From Desulfovibrio sp. G11 (GTDB taxonomy: Bacteria; Desulfobacterota; Desulfovibrionia; Desulfovibrionales; Desulfovibrionaceae): a DNA stretch of 64,000 bases. The stretch is taken from positions 2,874,001-2,938,000 of the forward strand of contig NZ_LT984798.1 of NCBI RefSeq assembly GCF_900243745.1. The letters are read 5' to 3'. The notes under the pieces were generated by a model. It saw only the letters and a program-made list of their open reading frames with translations, ran no database searches and was not told where the DNA came from. The translations under genes and the position numbers were made by a program. Below, piece after piece: positions 41,507 through 50,375 of the stretch (position 1 is its first letter; each line of letters starts with the position of its first letter).

Positions 41507-42053
41507 GATTCTCTCCAGGTTTTGTTGTGCTGTTTTTCAAAGCCTTTCTTTGGCATTCGCCTGTTGTTTCTGAATTGATATCCGCTTTTGTGTAGACCAT
41601 ACCTGAACATTGTAAATTATCAAGCTGCTGCAAGGCATATATGAGTGATGCAATCAGTAATAATTGCATGGTGTTGCGGGAGGTTGTTTCGCTGCATCCT
41701 GTTTTTCATGAAGTTGGAGTTTGCTGCACAACTTTATCCATGCGATGGTGTTGCCGTGGCGCTTACCTGCATGTTGTGTATGGCGCCATATCTGCAGCGT
41801 GGATGCCGCAGACGGCGGAGCGAAATTCTCTTGCGAAAACGACAGGTTGGTTCAGCCGGACCATCTTTCTATAGGCTGATCGCTTTGAGCTTGGGGCACT
41901 GCACGCAGGAACAGGGGCTTTGAGCGGCCGGAAAGGCGGTTGGGTGTTGTTTGAGCGGTTTGGATTGTTGGCCCAGGAGTTGCCCCAAAAAAATCAGAGG
42001 CAGTCAACGGCACGGATGGGCATTTTTGAGCACAGCAAATTGCCTAGCTACAC
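41507..42053. other. Intergenic region without a recognised gene
   Basis: About 550 bases between the outer-membrane protein and tRNA-Ser. Short frames occur on the plus strand, but none shows a ribosome site together with protein-like composition. The first 130 bases probably contain the promoter of the barrel gene. Confidence 0.4.
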
Positions 42054-42100
42054 AAAAAAAGAAGGTTTCATGAGCGCTTATGAGCATTCACGAAACCTTC
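42054..42100 (-). terminator. Terminator of tRNA-Ser
   Basis: Minus strand GAAGGTTTC pairs with GAAACCTTC around a 22-nt loop that itself contains TGAGC/GCTCA, followed by T7, 13 bases after the tRNA end. Confidence 0.8.
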
Positions 42101-42113
42101 TAATCATTTATTG

Positions 42114-42205
42114 TGGCGGAGAGGGAGAGATTCGAACTCTCGGTACGCTGTTAACGTACACACGATTTCCAATCGTGCTCCTTCGGCCAGCTCGGACACC
42201 TCTCC
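42114..42205 (-). tRNA. tRNA-Ser (anticodon GGA)
   Basis: A 92-nt class II tRNA on the minus strand. The acceptor arm GGAGAGG pairs with CCTCTCC, the anticodon stem CACGA/TCGTG encloses TTGGAAA with anticodon GGA, the long variable arm is TACGTTAACAGCGTA, and the T loop is TTCGAAT. CCA is encoded. Confidence 0.95.
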
Positions 42206-42398
42206 GCATGTTTTGCATTCGTGCAAAGCCGAAACTGTATATGGCATATCCACAGAGAATGCAAGCAAAAAGTGGTAAAATTATGAGCTGATGCCACCGG
42301 GCTGTTCTGTTTGCCTAGTTTTTATCTTCAGGCGGTATTTTTTTAGCGCCCGTCTTTTTTTCGCCCCTCCGCCGGAGGGGTGGCAGCCGGAAGTCCAT

Positions 42399-42482
42399 TC
42401 AACAGAGGCCGCCGCCTGTTTTGACGAGCATCCAGAACAGACCGCCCACAATGGCCACAGTCAGCAAGATTTTGATCAGCAT
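42399..42482 (-). CDS. 27-residue micro-protein (membrane segment)
   Basis: Reads MLIKILLTVAIVGGLFWMLVKTGGGLC and stop: almost entirely one hydrophobic helix. It starts three bases after the stop of the 46-residue frame, so it would be translated by re-initiation. The membrane-type composition and compact arrangement after fabI suggest a real micro-gene, but there is no family evidence. Confidence 0.4.
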   Translation of the reverse strand: MLIKILLTVAIVGGLFWMLVKTGGGLC

Positions 42483-42485
42483 TGC

Positions 42486-42626
42486 TTAATCCTGCCCGGG
42501 CTTTTCACCCTTTTTATTTTTCTGCCCTGCGCGTTTTTTTTCGACCCTGGCCGAACGGTAAAAAATCCATAGCGCCAGTGCGGATAACAGGGTGATCGCT
42601 ATGGCATTGAGCGTCAGGTAGCCCAT
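42486..42626 (-). CDS. 46-residue single-span membrane protein downstream of fabI
   Basis: Begins MGYLTLNAIAITLLSALALWIFY, one membrane helix, followed by a strongly basic tail (RSARVEKKRAGQKNKKGEKPGQD). Ribosome site GAGGA overlaps the end of fabI, and the ATG lies 10 bases past the fabI stop, so the two are cotranscribed. Topology by the positive-inside rule puts the tail in the cytoplasm. Function unknown. Confidence 0.6.
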   Translation of the reverse strand: MGYLTLNAIAITLLSALALWIFYRSARVEKKRAGQKNKKGEKPGQD

Positions 42627-42636
42627 AGTTTTATCC

Positions 42637-43407
42637 TCAGGCGATTACGCCCACCTTGCTGAAGCCGCTGTCAACGTAAATGACCTGCCCTGTCACGGCG
42701 CTGGCAAGATCAGACGCCAGAAAAGCCGCCACGCCACCTACATCGGCTGTGGTTACGTTGCGGCGCAGGGGGGAGTTGCCTTCCACCATGGTGAAAATAT
42801 CCTTGAGACTCGACACGGCCGAGGCGGCCAGAGTTTTTATGGGGCCGGCGCTGATGGCGTTGACCCGTACTCCCTTGGGGCCAAGGTCGTAGGCCAGATA
42901 GCGCATGGACGCTTCAAGAGCGGCCTTGGCCACACCCATGATATTGTAGCCGGGAATGACCTGAGTGGACCCGTGGTAGGTCATGGTGAGCACCGAGGAG
43001 TTTTCGTTGAACAACGGCTCAAAGGCGCGGCAAAGCCCGGTGAGGGAATAGGCCGAAACTTCCAGGGCAAGATTGAATCCGTCGCGCGAAGTGTCCACAA
43101 AGCGGCCACACAGGTCATCGCGATTGGCAAAAGCCACGGAGTGAATCAGAATGTCCAGATCCCCCCATTTTTCCTTGACGATAGATGCGGCACTTTCAAT
43201 CTGTGCATCGTCACACACATCGCACTGGAAGGTAAACTCGCCGCCCAGCTCTTCGCTCAGAGGCTCAACACGTTTTTTAATGGCATCACCCACATAGTTG
43301 AACGCCAGGCGCGCTCCCTGAGCCTTCAGGGCAGCGGCAATGCCGTAAGCGATGCTTCTGTTGTTGGCCAATCCCATTATAAGAGCTTTCTTTCCTTGCA
43401 GCAGCAT
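42637..43407 (-). CDS. fabI: Enoyl-[acyl-carrier-protein] reductase (NADH) FabI
   Basis: Performs the last reduction of each fatty-acid elongation cycle. The product has 256 residues in the short-chain dehydrogenase fold. The cofactor region ALIMGLANNRSIAYGIA has the FabI spacing, SVAFA follows, and the catalytic pair is in YNIMGVAKAALEASMRY (Tyr-x6-Lys). The substrate tail region AGPIKTLAASAV is typical and is the site where triclosan-type inhibitors bind. ATG 43407 has AAGGAGG upstream; the frame extends to 43614 without a start signal. It leads a unit with two tiny membrane proteins. Confidence 0.95.
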   Translation of the reverse strand: MLLQGKKALIMGLANNRSIAYGIAAALKAQGARLAFNYVGDAIKKRVEPLSEELGGEFTFQCDVCDDAQIESAASIVKEKWGDLDILIHSVAFANRDDLCGRFVDTSRDGFNLALEVSAYSLTGLCRAFEPLFNENSSVLTMTYHGSTQVIPGYNIMGVAKAALEASMRYLAYDLGPKGVRVNAISAGPIKTLAASAVSSLKDIFTMVEGNSPLRRNVTTADVGGVAAFLASDLASAVTGQVIYVDSGFSKVGVIA

Positions 43408-43748
43408 GGATCCTCCTTGAAAAATACGGGCCGGACAGGCCGCGTGCGGTTGTAATTTGCGCCGCCTGTCCGCTTTTGCGGCTGGAGGCTGTATGAAAAA
43501 AATATTCGGCAACGCCGGTCTGGTCACCCAACGGCAGCAGCCGGAGCACATTGCGCGGGGTTGCCCCACGCTTGTGAAATGGGTTGGGCAGCAGGAGCCG
43601 TGCTTACCCATCATGCGGCATCAGGACTGTGCCGGTAACGGACCGCATGCGCTGATGTCAGGCATGCGTGACATACGGCGATGATCCTTCGCACGGCAGA
43701 TGCAAAGCCGCAAGCCCACACCGTTGACGGCACGGGCATATCTACTGT
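43408..43748. other. Gap between purC and fabI
   Basis: 340 bases on the minus strand between the purC stop and fabI start. It presumably holds the purC end signals and the fabI promoter, neither of which I could define. No gene seen. Confidence 0.4.
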
Positions 43749-44630
43749 TTATTTTGTAATAATTTCGTAGGCTTCTTTGTATTTATCCGCAGTGATTTTT
43801 ATAATGTCCTCAGGCAGGGGCGGCGGTGGAGGCTGCATATCCCAGGGTTGTGCTTTCAGCCAGTCGCGCAGGTACTGTTTGTCAAAACTGGGCTGCCCCT
43901 GCCCGGCCTTGTACTGATCCGCAGGCCAGAAGCGCGAGGAATCGGGAGTGAGAACTTCATCAATGAGGTGCAACCTACCGTCGATAAAACCAAATTCAAA
44001 TTTGGTGTCTGCCACGATAATGCCGCGGCTTGCAGCATAGATTCGTCCGGCTTCGTAGATGGCCAGAGAGGTCTGCTCAACCTGACGGGCCATGTCTTCA
44101 CCCAGCAGGCGGGCAGCTTCGGCCACGCTCAGGTTTTCGTCATGCTTGCCCAGTTCTGCCTTGGTAGAGGGGGTAAAGATGGCAGGTTCAAGTTTGTCGG
44201 ACTCCTGCAGACCGGGGGGCAGCGTATAGCCGCAAAGGGTGCCGGTGGTCTGATAGTCGCTCCAGCCGGACCCCGTGATATAGCCGCGTACGATGCATTC
44301 CACAGGCAGGGGGGCCGCCTTGCGTACAAGTACTGCGCGTCCTTCAAGCTCGTCTTTCCAGGGGGCCAGTCTGTCTGGAAAGCGGTTCACATCGCTTTCC
44401 AGCAGATGGTTGGGGATAATGCTCTTGAACTTTTCCATCCAGAACAGGGTGATCTGGTTCAGAATTACCCCCTTGTAGGGGATAGGCTCGTTCATGATCA
44501 CGTCAAAGGCCGACATTCTGTCTGTGGTAACGATGAGCAGTGTTTTTTCGTCCACGTTGTAGATGTCGCGCACCTTGCCGCGTGAAAGCAGCGGGTAGGC
44601 GGTAATGTCAGTTTTGACCACAACCTTCAT
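43749..44630 (-). CDS. purC: Phosphoribosylaminoimidazole-succinocarboxamide synthase PurC
   Basis: Purine pathway step joining CAIR and aspartate with ATP. The 293 residues are close to the long bacterial/yeast form rather than the about 240-residue form. Landmarks are LLSRGKVRDIYNVDEKTLLIVTTDRMSAFDV (ATP-binding loop), ECIVRGYITGSGWSDY and DTKFEFGFIDGRLHLIDEVLTPDSSRFW. The ATG at 44630 follows AGGAG. It lies 25 bases downstream of hisD on the same strand, so purine and histidine biosynthesis, which share AICAR, are cotranscribed here. Confidence 0.96.
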   Translation of the reverse strand: MKVVVKTDITAYPLLSRGKVRDIYNVDEKTLLIVTTDRMSAFDVIMNEPIPYKGVILNQITLFWMEKFKSIIPNHLLESDVNRFPDRLAPWKDELEGRAVLVRKAAPLPVECIVRGYITGSGWSDYQTTGTLCGYTLPPGLQESDKLEPAIFTPSTKAELGKHDENLSVAEAARLLGEDMARQVEQTSLAIYEAGRIYAASRGIIVADTKFEFGFIDGRLHLIDEVLTPDSSRFWPADQYKAGQGQPSFDKQYLRDWLKAQPWDMQPPPPPLPEDIIKITADKYKEAYEIITK

Positions 44631-44655
44631 GGGTGCTCCTGGTGTGTCGGCCCGA

Positions 44656-45960
44656 TTATTTTTTGGCTCGCGCTTCAACGCTGCGCGCGTGCGCTTCCAG
44701 TCCTTCCATGCGTGCAAGGGCGGCAATGGATTGCATATTTTGCTGCAAAAAGGTTGGGGACGTTGCCACGATGCTGGTTCTCTTGCAAAAGGTCTGCACA
44801 GAAAGGGCAGAAGAAAAGCGGGCCGTACCCAATGTGGGCAGCACATGGTTCGGACCGGCGAAATAGTCCCCCACTGCCTCGGGGCTATGCTGGCCCATAA
44901 AAATGGCTCCGGCATGGCGGATGTGGGGCAGAACGGCCCAAGGGTCACGAGTGCAGATTTCCAGGTGCTCGGGAGCGACCATATTGGCCACGGCTACGGC
45001 CACACTCAGGTTGGGCGTGACCACAATGGCCCCCCAGTCTTCAAGCGAGCGGGCTGCGGTGGTGGCTCTGGGCAGGGCGGCGCACTGTTTGTTGAGCTCC
45101 TGCCAGAGATTGTCGGCCAGGCGCTGATCGTCAGTAACGCAGATTGCCGATGCCAGGGTGTCGTGCTCGGCCTGAGAAAGCATGTCCGCTGCGAGCCATT
45201 CGGCATTGGCGGAAGAGTCGGCCAGGATCAGCACTTCGCTGGGACCAGCGATCATGTCGATACCCACTGTGCCTTGCACCAGGCGTTTGGCTGTGGTGAC
45301 AAAGATGTTGCCCGGTCCGGCGATGACGTCTACCGGGGCCATGCTTTGCGTGCCATAGGCCATGCCCGCCACGGACCAGGCCCCGCCAACGCGGTATACT
45401 TCTTCAATGTCCAGCAGGTGGGCCGCAGCAAGAATATGGGGGTTGACGCTGCCGTCCTTGCGGGGCGGAGTGCAGATGGCAAGACGCGGCACACCTGCGA
45501 CCTGCGCCGGAATGGCTGTCATGAGCAGGCTTGAGATAAGCGGTGTATTGCCGCCTTGTCCGCCGGGCACGTACAGCCCGGCAGCATCGACGGGCAAAAC
45601 GTGCTGGCCGAGAATGCTGCCGTCAGGGCGTGTGGTAAACCAGGATTTTTCCGTCTGCGCTTCATGAAAAGAGCGTATGTACGTGGCCGCCTGACTGATG
45701 ATTTCTCTGTTTTCAATGGAAACAGAAGCAGCCGCGCGCGCGATTTCCTGCTCGCTGACGAGCAGTGGGGGCGCAAAATCCGGGCAGTCAAAATTACGGG
45801 TATATTCCACCAGGGCTTCGTCGCCCCTTTCGCGCACAGCAGCGATGATGTCGCGCACAGCGCTTTCCACCCCGTCACCGGGGTTATTGCGGCCTTGCAG
45901 CCATTGGGCAAGCTTGGGCCACTCCTGCTCATTATGCAGAGTCAAAGTCCGGCATGTCAT
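44656..45960 (-). CDS. hisD: Histidinol dehydrogenase HisD
   Basis: Zinc enzyme that oxidises histidinol to histidine in two NAD-dependent steps. The 434 residues match the family. Recognisable parts are the cofactor region GLYVPGGQGGNTPLISSLLMTAIPAQVAGVPRLAICTPP, AGPGNIFVTTAKRLVQG, AGPSEVLILAD, and MVAPEHLEI, where the Glu and His act in catalysis. GAGGA lies ahead of the ATG at 45960. No other his genes are adjacent; purC follows. Confidence 0.96.
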   Translation of the reverse strand: MTCRTLTLHNEQEWPKLAQWLQGRNNPGDGVESAVRDIIAAVRERGDEALVEYTRNFDCPDFAPPLLVSEQEIARAAASVSIENREIISQAATYIRSFHEAQTEKSWFTTRPDGSILGQHVLPVDAAGLYVPGGQGGNTPLISSLLMTAIPAQVAGVPRLAICTPPRKDGSVNPHILAAAHLLDIEEVYRVGGAWSVAGMAYGTQSMAPVDVIAGPGNIFVTTAKRLVQGTVGIDMIAGPSEVLILADSSANAEWLAADMLSQAEHDTLASAICVTDDQRLADNLWQELNKQCAALPRATTAARSLEDWGAIVVTPNLSVAVAVANMVAPEHLEICTRDPWAVLPHIRHAGAIFMGQHSPEAVGDYFAGPNHVLPTLGTARFSSALSVQTFCKRTSIVATSPTFLQQNMQSIAALARMEGLEAHARSVEARAKK

Positions 45961-46104
45961 AGTATTTTCCTCACCTCGGTTGAGGGAATATACAGAAGGC
46001 GCCTATGAATGTCGAGACTTGCCGCGGCTTGAGGGGAACAACCGGCATGCGCTTTTTTAATTCCGGAGCATGAAGACAGAAAAAAACAAACCGGCAGGAA
46101 ATAT

Positions 46105-46139
46105 CCGGCCCGGTCAGGAGGAGAGCCTGACCGGGCCGG
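46105..46139 (-). terminator. 14-bp GC-rich hairpin upstream of hisD
   Basis: CCGGCCCGGTCAGG and its exact complement around a 7-nt loop. It lies between the secreted protein gene (stop 46340) and hisD (ATG 45960). There is no immediate T run; it may end the upstream transcript or act in the hisD leader. Confidence 0.5.
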
Positions 46140-46339
46140 GCAGTGCTGCAAAGACAGCGGGAAACTTTGGTTTGCTGTTGCCGGAGCATTGCTCACAGCT
46201 TTTGCCTTTGTAAATTTTTCAGTGATGCTTGCACTAAAAATCTTTGGGATTGCGGAAAGTACACGAGACGCGCGTATTTCTGCACGGGCGCTCTGCCGGC
46301 AGTTTCTGCGCGGATGCCTCATATGCCTGCCTGCAGCGC

Positions 46340-47599
46340 CTAGATAAAGGGCGGCGCGTGGCGGGCTGTAACAGGACGCGGCAGAGGTGCGCTGTCTTGC
46401 GTTTTGACGAGATATGTGAGGGCATGGCTGCATTGTTCACGCAATTGTGCGGTCAGCGCATTCCTTCGCTCACGCTCCATTACCAGCTCTGCCTGGCGTT
46501 GCGCCTGAAAGGCGCGCAGCCAGGCAGAGGCCCGTTCCATCGCCCTGTTCTGCATTTCATCGTCAATGACGCGGGGACGTCTGATCTTCTGCGAATCCTG
46601 AAAATGCAGTTTTTCTTCCTGCGAAAGCAGCGGCCAGGGCGGCAGCACTGCGCAGAGCGCGTACGCCAGTACCTGCTCAAAGGGGATGGGCTGCATTTGA
46701 GGCAGGGACCTGTCAGCAAGCAGAAGGCCATTGTCGGTCTTTTCAAGCACACGGCCAATATGTGTATACATGCAGGCATCCTCTACTGCCTGGGCCGCAT
46801 TTTCTTCAGCAAGCGCTTCAAAAGCGGCATAGGCGAAGGCCCGGGGATAGCCCCTGTTCATGGCTATGGTCCGGTATCGGCGTGCCATGTCGGTGTCCGG
46901 AGCTTTGGGGAGGCTGTAGCCGCTGTTTTGTCCGCCGAAGCGATACCAGCGGGAGATTTCATGTGCTGCCGGGCCATAGCCCGCATCCGCGGCCATGAGC
47001 AGCCAGTGCAGGTTGGTTCCGGTGTTCCAGCGGGTGGCGTAGGCGTGCATGGATTTGGGGTCGCCAAGAAAGGCGCCTCGCGTATAAGCGCTACGGGTGT
47101 GCCCTATGCCGTCATCATACAGGGCAAGGCGGGCATATATCCAGCCTGGGGAGGTATAACGCGCGGCCCATTCCAGCCAGAAGGGGACGGAATGCATGAA
47201 GGCCGGGATGTCCGGATGCGCGGCGGCCAGTGCCGGACGATCGCATTGAATGCGGATGATGAGGTCGGCCATGGCTACGGGATTGCCCTCAAGGGCCTCT
47301 TGCAGGATGGGCAGATACTGGCCCGGCGCCTGGCAGCCCACATAGTGCGGTTTGTTATGGGTTTTGTCGGGGGGAGGGGAGTACCAGGCCGGGTCTTCCA
47401 CTACGGGCGACGTGACCAGCAGTGTCTGGGGCAGAGCCTGGTTGCAGTGAGCGGAGTTTTCGTCCATGCAGGCAAGCTCGGGCAGGGAACGCAACCCCAG
47501 TTGCGGCATGAAGTCAACTTCGGCGGCAGAAAGCCGCAAAGGTGCAACCAGCAGGCAAAGAGCGGCAAAAAGCAGGATGACAGTGCTGCGCCATGACAT
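46340..47599 (-). CDS. Secreted protein with Sel1-like helical repeats
   Basis: 419 residues. A signal peptide (STVILLFAALCLLVAPLRLSA) is followed by a periplasmic region rich in alanine and aromatic helices. Helical-repeat character is seen in GNPVAMADLIIRIQ, SPGWIYARLALYDDGIGHTRSAYTRGAFLGDPKSMHAYA, LLMAADAGYGPAAHEISRWYRFGG and RGYPRAFAYAAFEALAEENAAQAVE, which recall Sel1/TPR units used for protein binding. Several cysteines could form disulfides. The tail is charged and probably coiled. Start 47599 follows AGGAGGG. I do not recognise a named family and give no function. Confidence 0.65.
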   Translation of the reverse strand: MSWRSTVILLFAALCLLVAPLRLSAAEVDFMPQLGLRSLPELACMDENSAHCNQALPQTLLVTSPVVEDPAWYSPPPDKTHNKPHYVGCQAPGQYLPILQEALEGNPVAMADLIIRIQCDRPALAAAHPDIPAFMHSVPFWLEWAARYTSPGWIYARLALYDDGIGHTRSAYTRGAFLGDPKSMHAYATRWNTGTNLHWLLMAADAGYGPAAHEISRWYRFGGQNSGYSLPKAPDTDMARRYRTIAMNRGYPRAFAYAAFEALAEENAAQAVEDACMYTHIGRVLEKTDNGLLLADRSLPQMQPIPFEQVLAYALCAVLPPWPLLSQEEKLHFQDSQKIRRPRVIDDEMQNRAMERASAWLRAFQAQRQAELVMERERRNALTAQLREQCSHALTYLVKTQDSAPLPRPVTARHAPPFI

Positions 47600-47935
47600 G
47601 ATACGCCCTCCTGTGGCATAAGGAGAATCAAGCCGTTGCCTGCCGGACAGCGCGGCAGGCCTGAATTCATATGCCATGTTTCGGACCGGCTTTTGGCAGT
47701 CGTCTGCAAAGCCGGGGCATGGCGTAAAAGAGAAAAGCGTATGTTTGCAAAACCGGCCCGCAGATGTATGCTATGCCAGCGGCATGTTTTGTAAATATGT
47801 CAATGCTTATTTATAATTTTATATTCCAATTCAAATATACGTCAAGCCTCATATGGCCTTGACAGTCTGTGAACGCGAACTTAGTTACAACCAATGAAAG
47901 CGACCGTCCTTGGGCGGGGCGACTCAGGAGGAATC
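47600..47935. promoter_or_regulatory. Divergent promoter region; candidate grpE promoter
   Basis: 336 bases between the secreted protein gene and grpE, very AT-rich around 47800-47840. TTGACA (47859-47864), a 17-bp spacer and TAGTTA (47882-47887) make a plausible housekeeping promoter for grpE. I saw no CIRCE element and no clear sigma-32 site. Confidence 0.5.
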
Positions 47936-48559
47936 ATGCAGCGTCACAAGATGCACAAGTCTTATGAAAGGGCGGCGCAGCCGGAAGACGAATTTTCGGA
48001 AGACGACCTGAATTTTTGCGCGCCGGACGGCATGGGAGACATGCCTGGCGAATTGGACGATACCTTGCTGGAGAACATGTCTGAAGCGATGACAGAGCAG
48101 GGCGACGTCTTTTCGGCGGCAGAAGTTGAAGCACGGTGCAAAGCCGAAGTGGAAGAAATGCGTTTGCGCATGGCTGCTGAGATGGACAACTTTCAGAAGC
48201 GCCTCAAGCGTGAGCATGAAGAACAAATGCGTTACGCCGCTGAAAATGTCTTGGGTGATCTTTTGCCCAGTCTTGACAATCTTGATCTGGCCTTGCAGTA
48301 CGGCAGTACCAGTGAGGTTTGCAAGGACATGTTGCAGGGCGTGGCCATGACACGCAAACTGCTTCTTGAAGCTGTTGCCAAGCACGGCCTTACCCCGGTG
48401 GGCGAAGAAGGCGAAGAATTTGACCCAGCCATACATGAAGCCGTGGGTTTTGACGCCCGCCCGGAGCTTGCCCCCAATTCTGTGGCCCGCCTGCTGCAGC
48501 GCGGGTACAAGCTTGGTGAGCGCCTGTTGCGCCCCGCAAAGGTTATGGTCAATCCCTGA
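47936..48559 (+). CDS. grpE: Nucleotide exchange factor GrpE
   Basis: Releases ADP from DnaK in the chaperone cycle. The product has 207 residues: an acidic, disordered N-terminus (residues 1-75), the long dimerisation helix (VEARCKAEVEEMRLRMAAEMDNFQKRLKREHEEQMRYA), a four-helix region (VLGDLLPSLDNLDLALQY ... GVAMTRKLLLEAVAKHGL) and the beta domain (FDPAIHEAVGF ... QRGYKLGERLLRPAKVMV). Start 47936 has AGGAGG; an ATG at 47894 is in frame but lacks one. Neither dnaK nor hrcA is adjacent. Confidence 0.93.
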   Translation: MQRHKMHKSYERAAQPEDEFSEDDLNFCAPDGMGDMPGELDDTLLENMSEAMTEQGDVFSAAEVEARCKAEVEEMRLRMAAEMDNFQKRLKREHEEQMRYAAENVLGDLLPSLDNLDLALQYGSTSEVCKDMLQGVAMTRKLLLEAVAKHGLTPVGEEGEEFDPAIHEAVGFDARPELAPNSVARLLQRGYKLGERLLRPAKVMVNP

Positions 48560-48577
48560 CCGACACGTTCAGTGAAA

Positions 48578-48625
48578 GAAAAAAGGCCGTAACCGACGGG
48601 AACTCCGTCGATTACGGCCTTTTTT
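48578..48625. terminator. Bidirectional terminator between grpE and the HD-GYP gene
   Basis: AAAAAAGGCCGTAACCGACGG, short loop, CCGTCGATTACGGCC and T7; one mismatch in a roughly 17-bp stem. It is placed to serve both convergent genes. Confidence 0.9.
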
Positions 48626-48702
48626 GGGGATACTCCAGACACCCTGTGCACGCAGCAGTGAAGCTTGCCGCATAAAGTGGAGAGCCGCCGCATCTTGCGG
48701 CG

Positions 48703-49782
48703 TCAGCCTTCCAGATCTTTGTAGCGTTCGGCAATGGTCTTGAATTGTTCCTGAATAGCCATAAAGGCATCAACAACATCAGGGTCAAACTGGGTTCCCC
48801 TGCCGTCCAGGATAATTTTTGCGGCGCTTTCGTGGCTCATGGCAGGCTTGTAAACGCGCTGGCTGCGCAGGGCGTCGTACACATCGGCAAGACTCATAAG
48901 CCGTGCTGAAAGCGGAATTCCCTCTTCTTTCAGCCCTTGCGGATACCCCCGGCCATCCCACCGTTCATGATGGCAATGGGCAATGTCGCAGGCCATTTTC
49001 AAAAAAGAGTCTTCGCCCAAAAATTTGTCCGCAGCGGCAAGAACATTCCTGCCATGCACGGTGTGTGTCTTCATGGCTTCATATTCTTCATCGGTAAGGG
49101 GGCCGGGTTTGTGCAATACCGTGTCGGCAATGGCAACCTTGCCCACATCATGCAGCGGGGCCGAAAGATAAAGCCAGGAAATAACGTCCGCGTCCAGTTG
49201 TTCACGGTATTTGGGCTGCCCGGCCATGTGCAGCGCCAGTGCTTTCACATAGTTTTGCGTCCGTTTGATGTGCGCACCCGTTTCGGTGTCTCGCCATTCA
49301 GCAAGGCTTGCCATGGCATGAATGGTAGCCTCCTGGGTAAGAGCCAACTGGCGTGTGCGTTCGTGCACCAGGTCGTTGAGATGGTCGCGATAACGCTTGT
49401 ATTTCAATTGATTGGCAACCCTGTTGCGCACCAGGGAAACGCGAAATGGTTTGGCTATATAGTCTTGCGCGCCCAGGGATAGGCCGGTGGCTTCGTCGGT
49501 TTCCTCATTCTGGGCCGTGATGAACATGATGGGAATGTCGCGCGTGTCGGGATCTTCCTTGAGCCTGCGGCAGACTTCGTATCCGTTCATACCCGGCATG
49601 ATGACATCAAGCAGAATGAGGTCCGGCGGCGGGTTACCCATGGCCAGGCGCAGGGCGTCCGGGCCATTTTTGGCAAACATGATGGTATAGTCCTCGCGCA
49701 GGCTTTCGCTCAGGATGCGTAAGTTTTCCGGGGCGTCGTCCACAAGTAATATGCGGCTGCGCTGGGCTGCCGCCTCGCTCAC
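48703..49782 (-). CDS. Response regulator with HD-GYP domain
   Basis: Predicted cyclic-di-GMP phosphodiesterase switched by phosphorylation, 359 residues. The receiver domain (1-120) has LLVDDAPENL, the phospho-acceptor Asp in LILLDVIMPGMNG, and the lysine in YIAKPF. After a linker helix, the HD-GYP domain shows HIKRT, the HD pair in LHDVGKVAIAD, HH in AHCHHERWDGRGYPQG (GYP motif) and LADVYDALRS. All metal ligands appear intact. The start is a GTG that overlaps the stop of the upstream lipoprotein gene (GTGA). As the fifth gene of an Mla/Pqi-type operon, it ties second-messenger signalling to envelope lipid transport by position. Confidence 0.92.
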   Translation of the reverse strand: MSEAAAQRSRILLVDDAPENLRILSESLREDYTIMFAKNGPDALRLAMGNPPPDLILLDVIMPGMNGYEVCRRLKEDPDTRDIPIMFITAQNEETDEATGLSLGAQDYIAKPFRVSLVRNRVANQLKYKRYRDHLNDLVHERTRQLALTQEATIHAMASLAEWRDTETGAHIKRTQNYVKALALHMAGQPKYREQLDADVISWLYLSAPLHDVGKVAIADTVLHKPGPLTDEEYEAMKTHTVHGRNVLAAADKFLGEDSFLKMACDIAHCHHERWDGRGYPQGLKEEGIPLSARLMSLADVYDALRSQRVYKPAMSHESAAKIILDGRGTQFDPDVVDAFMAIQEQFKTIAERYKDLEG

Positions 49783-50375
49783 TGCCTGCCCCCGGTAAAG
49801 CCCGGCAAGCGCTGTGTCAGGTGCTCAGCCATGCGCTGCACCATGCGGCTTTCAGCGGCAGTGAGAATATCGTAGCTTTTCCCGGCGACGTCTTCTTCGT
49901 CCACATAAATGCCGCGAGCGAGCACATCATTATACTTGCTGCGCAATGTCCAGCGCACGTCAAGCACGGCCTTTTGGTCAAAATTTCCGTCCAGGCGCTG
50001 CACATCCAGATACAGAACGTAGTCGGCAGTGGATTCGTCCCCGGCGGGCAATACGTTGATGCCGTTGTCGAGCATGGGGCGGGTGAGCACTTCGCGGGTG
50101 ACACGTCGCACGCCGTGACTCAGCGGCTCGGCCCAGCTGTGAAACTGTGCTACCACAAGCTGGGTGGATTCGCCCACACGGCTGACGATGCCGTCGCGGT
50201 CAAGATATTCAGGCACGGTAACGGGCGCCACCCGCAGGCTCTTGCCCGGCAGACTTTCGGCTGAAACGGGCGTGAGGCGGCTTTCCAGAAGATAGTAATT
50301 CGTAGGCGTACTGCGGCTGCAGGCAGCCATCAGCACGACGAAGGCCATGAGGGTGTACAGGGCGTAACGTTGCAT
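49779..50375 (-). CDS. PqiC/YmbA-like ABC transporter lipoprotein
   Basis: 198 residues. A lipoprotein signal (LMAFVVLMAACS, with lipid attached to the Cys) is followed by the PqiC domain: NYYLLESRLTPV, LRVAPVTVPEYLDRDGIVSRVG and VAQFHSWAEPLSHGVRRVTREVL. In E. coli PqiC works in the outer membrane with the MCE protein PqiB. Here it directly follows the MCE gene (one-base overlap of stop and start) and precedes the HD-GYP regulator, so it is probably the outer-membrane partner of this lipid bridge. Confidence 0.9.
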   Translation of the reverse strand: MQRYALYTLMAFVVLMAACSRSTPTNYYLLESRLTPVSAESLPGKSLRVAPVTVPEYLDRDGIVSRVGESTQLVVAQFHSWAEPLSHGVRRVTREVLTRPMLDNGINVLPAGDESTADYVLYLDVQRLDGNFDQKAVLDVRWTLRSKYNDVLARGIYVDEEDVAGKSYDILTAAESRMVQRMAEHLTQRLPGFTGGRQ

